Origin: Acidobacteriota bacterium | Lineage (GTDB): Bacteria > Actinomycetota > Acidimicrobiia > Acidimicrobiales > SHLQ01 | DNA: 9,420 nt | Assembly: GCA_022562835.1 (NCBI GenBank) | Contig: JADFOM010000083.1 | Span: forward strand, 1 to 9,420 | Direction: 5' to 3' | Shown: piece by piece, positions 7,351 through 9,420 of the stretch | How the letters are laid out: each line of letters opens with the position of its first letter | How positions within the stretch are numbered: position 1 is the stretch's first letter | The notes under the pieces: model-generated | The model's database searches: none | Seen by the model: only the letters and a program-made list of their open reading frames with translations | Told to the model about the DNA's origin: nothing | Program-made: the position numbers and the translations under genes

Positions 7351-7422
7351 GCGTCGACAGCACGAGTGGGGTCGTAGACCCATTGTGGACAACGCCATGC
7401 AATGCGATCATGGGGGCTAGGA

Positions 7423-7469
7423 AGATCGACGTCACGTGAACGGTAGTATTTGCGCGGGTACGTCGATCT
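7423..7469. repeat. Perfect 10-bp inverted repeat upstream of the chain-length regulator gene
   Basis: AGATCGACGT at 7423-7432 and its exact reverse complement ACGTCGATCT at 7460-7469 flank a 27-base spacer. The 8-bp palindrome TCACGTGA (7432-7439) starts at the edge of the left arm, and TAGTAT (7444-7449), a possible -10 element, lies inside the spacer. The right arm ends 24 bases before the ATG at 7494. The arrangement would suit an operator around a promoter or an RNA stem-loop in the leader. There is no T-run after it, so it does not look like an intrinsic terminator. Confidence 0.5.
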
Positions 7470-7493
7470 GACAAGACGAAGGGCGACAAGAGT

Positions 7494-8258
7494 ATGGATC
7501 TTTGGGAACTTCTCATGATCACGGTGCGGCGGTGGAAGATCACCCTGCCGGTCGCGATCGTCGCGTTCGGTGTTGCCTTTGCCGCGTCTGGGTCCGTACC
7601 GCCCGAATACAAGGCTGAGGCCGCGGTCGGCATCAGGGGCGCACAATACGAAATCGATCCGATCACCGGTGAAATTGAAAGTTCAGCGAATCCCCTTGTC
7701 GTCGCCAACGAAGGTCGCTCTGCCTTGGCGTTCGCCGAGAAAACTGTGGTATCAGCGGACGCAAAATCGGCCGCCGTCGAGGCCGGCAACACCAGCACTT
7801 ACACGGTGACACTCGATCGTTTCAACCCCATCCTCGATGTGTCGGTGGTGGCGGTAACGCCCCAGCAGGCGGTCTCGACGGCCGCCTACATCGTCGAACA
7901 GATCGAGGCTGAAATATTGGATCTCCAGGCGATCGCGGGCCAAACCGAGGAGGATCTCCAGCTCCAGTCACAAGCATTGTTCGTAGATCAGGTCGCGTCT
8001 GAGGACGCCACGCCTCAGAAGCGCATGCTCGTCATTCTGCTGGTGATCGCAACGCTCGCCACGATTGGCACAGCGGTGCTCGCGGATGCCTTCGTGGTTA
8101 TGCGGCAGCGTCGCCGCGAAAGCTCGGAGCCAGGGTTGAGCTCGACGGCAGAGGACTGGGACGAGGCACAGGAGATGATCGAGTCCGCGACCAGACCCAA
8201 GGAGGTTTCCCCGGTTGGGGTAAACGATGACGACCTAGAGGAGTGGGGTCGGCGTTAG
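7494..8258 (+). CDS. Wzz/YveK-type polysaccharide chain-length regulator (co-polymerase), no kinase domain
   Basis: 254-residue membrane protein with the Wzz-family plan: short cytoplasmic N-terminus MDLWELLMITVRRWK (1-15), first membrane helix (about 16-33), an extracytoplasmic region (34-175) starting with PPEYKAEAAVGI (36-47), a pre-TM2 segment with P174, second helix (about 178-203), and a polar, acidic C-terminal tail (204-254). LDVSVVAVTPQQAVSTAAY (114-132) is the usual strand-helix found in the periplasmic part. Such proteins control polymer length with a Wzy polymerase. There is no Walker A motif or tyrosine cluster, so any BY-kinase partner would be separate. The extracytoplasmic region is short for the family, with little room for a long coiled coil. 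ATG start; AAGGG about ten bases upstream is a weak ribosome site. It begins a new unit after a 143-bp gap and sits directly before the O-antigen ligase/polymerase gene in the same reading frame. Sequence support is moderate; topology and context carry much of the call. Confidence 0.8.
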   Translation: MDLWELLMITVRRWKITLPVAIVAFGVAFAASGSVPPEYKAEAAVGIRGAQYEIDPITGEIESSANPLVVANEGRSALAFAEKTVVSADAKSAAVEAGNTSTYTVTLDRFNPILDVSVVAVTPQQAVSTAAYIVEQIEAEILDLQAIAGQTEEDLQLQSQALFVDQVASEDATPQKRMLVILLVIATLATIGTAVLADAFVVMRQRRRESSEPGLSSTAEDWDEAQEMIESATRPKEVSPVGVNDDDLEEWGRR

Positions 8259-8261
8259 CAA

Positions 8262-9420
8262 ATGGCGCTTGACACGCGCCCAGCGGCGCCGATCGACCCG
8301 CCTCCTTCGGAGGTAGCGCGACGGACGCGCAAACCGAGCGGGATCCTCAACCTCGGTCGCGTAGACGCGGTCGACATGTTGTCGGTCTACTTCGCGCTCG
8401 CCTTTTTCTTGCCCGGTTGGCTGCGGGTTCCCTCGCTCGGAGAGGCTGGTCGGCCCAGCACGGTGTGGGGTCTGATCATGTTTGGTTGGTGGATCGTCAC
8501 GAGGGTCGCGCCTTCACTGACCCCCCGCTATCGCCAACCACTGCATTTTTTTGTGTGGCTCTATCTCATGGCGTTCCTTGCAGCGATGGCCGCCGGGTAC
8601 CAAAGGGGTCTGACGCCTGAACAACTCAGTGGTATGGACCGACGCGCGCTGACCTTCTTCTCGGCCATCGGCGTGCTGTTGGTCGCCGCGGACGGCATCC
8701 GTAACCGCGAGAGGTTGAAGGCGCTTTTGCGTCGCGTGGTATTGCTAGCGATCTTTCCAGCTTTCGTGGGATTTCTGCAGTTCGCGATCGAACTCGACCT
8801 CTCGATCAAAATCCGTGTCCCCGGCCTCGAACAAGGGCCGATTCCGTGGCAACGCTCTCGCGGCAACTACGTCCGATCGTGGGGCACCTCGCTGCACGCA
8901 ATCGAGTTCGGTGTCATCATGGCCATGTTGCTGGGCATAGCCGTTCATCTCGCGCTGTTCGCCAAGTCAAAGTTCGAGGCACAGATGATGTGGATCCTGG
9001 CCGGCTTCTTCGGACTGGTCGGCGTATTCGCGAACTCACGCACCCAGATGGTCGCGCTCGCGTGTGTGGTGTTGCCTTTAATCGCAGCTTGGCGCGCGAA
9101 TTGGCGAGTACGCGCCGCACTGGTCGGCTTTTTGGCGATTACGGCGATGAGTCTCATGTTTCCCGGGCTCATCAGCGGACTAGTCGACCTATTCCTGAAC
9201 ATCGGCGAGGATGAGAGCGCCGAGGCACGCACAGTCGACTACGAGGTCGTATTCGACCAGATCGCAGATCGGCCATGGTTTGGGGTCGGGCCGGGGGCAA
9301 CGGGTGTCACCGAGGAGAACATCGCCGTCATCAAGTTAAACGACGTGTTCTTAGTCGACGGCGAACGATATTTGGCGCTCGGTTTCTATTTCCGTGCTTA
9401 CTTCCCCAACAGAAACGCCG
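8262..9420 (+). CDS. O-antigen ligase/Wzy-family polysaccharide polymerase, 3' end outside the window
   Basis: The first 386 residues of a multispanning membrane protein, open to the right edge. A Pro/Arg-rich cytoplasmic N-terminus (1-35) precedes hydrophobic segments at about 38-52, 66-82, 95-111, 129-143, 158-175, 213-233, 242-256, 262-276 and 286-304. Wzy_C/O-antigen-ligase hallmarks are VRSWGTSLHAIEFGVIMAML (204-223), ANSRTQMVALACVV (257-270) with the family-typical Ser-Arg, and TVDYEVVFDQIADRPWFGVG (324-343), the usual loop before the last helices. The protein polymerises lipid-linked repeat units or transfers the finished chain on the outer face of the membrane; sequence alone does not separate polymerase from ligase. 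Placement right after a Wzz-like gene favours a polymerase. The ATG lies three bases after the TAG of the preceding gene, in the same frame; no well-spaced Shine-Dalgarno is seen, so termination-reinitiation is likely. The last visible residues (from about 366) are less typical than the rest. Confidence 0.85.
   Translation, partial: MALDTRPAAPIDPPPSEVARRTRKPSGILNLGRVDAVDMLSVYFALAFFLPGWLRVPSLGEAGRPSTVWGLIMFGWWIVTRVAPSLTPRYRQPLHFFVWLYLMAFLAAMAAGYQRGLTPEQLSGMDRRALTFFSAIGVLLVAADGIRNRERLKALLRRVVLLAIFPAFVGFLQFAIELDLSIKIRVPGLEQGPIPWQRSRGNYVRSWGTSLHAIEFGVIMAMLLGIAVHLALFAKSKFEAQMMWILAGFFGLVGVFANSRTQMVALACVVLPLIAAWRANWRVRAALVGFLAITAMSLMFPGLISGLVDLFLNIGEDESAEARTVDYEVVFDQIADRPWFGVGPGATGVTEENIAVIKLNDVFLVDGERYLALGFYFRAYFPNRNA

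Noticed and set aside
7369..7381. Hairpin GGGTC-GTA-GACCC after the glycosyltransferase stop as a possible intrinsic terminator
   Set aside because: The stem is only five pairs and is followed by CATTGTGG rather than a T-run, so termination here is not supported.
7160..7798. A 212-codon open frame on the minus strand spanning the spacer before the chain-length gene
   Set aside because: It lies antisense to the glycosyltransferase end and the Wzz-like start, has a low-complexity Ala/Ser/Thr/Arg composition without any recognisable domain, and no good ribosome site. Such frames are common opposite GC-rich genes.
1..9420. CRISPR arrays, insertion sequences, integrase or attachment sites, tRNA and rRNA genes
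   Set aside because: No regularly spaced repeats, transposase-like proteins, terminal repeats or RNA gene sequences were recognised in the window.

Overview
The window is a stretch of GC-rich, high-coding-density bacterial DNA that looks like part of a surface-polysaccharide (exopolysaccharide, capsule or O-antigen-like) biosynthesis locus. Codon use (strong G/C third-position preference, GTG and TTG starts) and the style of the proteins suggest an actinobacterium, possibly of the Acidimicrobiia type. This is inference from sequence character only: no rRNA or other marker is present.

Left arm, minus strand (1-1911). Two overlapping genes read leftwards: a TylC3-type sugar C-methyltransferase (676-1911), then an NAD(P)-dependent nucleotide-sugar epimerase/reductase that runs off the left edge (1-686). 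Together they point to a C-methyl-branched deoxysugar nucleotide. A 221-bp divergent spacer follows.

Right arm, plus strand, unit 1 (2133-7350). Four tightly packed genes form a probable operon: glyA (serine hydroxymethyltransferase); a WecA/TagO-type polyprenyl-phosphate sugar-1-phosphate transferase; a membrane-anchored glucose/sorbosone-dehydrogenase-type beta-propeller protein; and a GT-B-like glycosyltransferase. The glyA-wecA gap is 9 bp, and the two later junctions are 4-bp stop/start overlaps (ATGA and GTGA).

Right arm, unit 2 (7494 to the right edge). After a 143-bp spacer with a perfect 10-bp inverted repeat come a Wzz/YveK-like chain-length regulator without a kinase domain and an O-antigen-ligase/Wzy-family multispanning protein cut by the right edge. 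These two reading frames lie in the same frame, separated by one codon after a TAG.

As a pathway (inference): the left arm makes a modified sugar nucleotide; the WecA-like enzyme starts the repeat unit on undecaprenyl phosphate; the glycosyltransferase extends it; the Wzz-like and Wzy/ligase-like proteins set length and polymerise or transfer the chain outside. The least expected member is the anchored sugar-dehydrogenase-like propeller coupled between initiator and glycosyltransferase, which may act on the exported glycan or a periplasmic sugar. I saw no mobile element, CRISPR array, tRNA or rRNA. The two edge genes (1-686 minus and 8262-9420 plus) are real but truncated.
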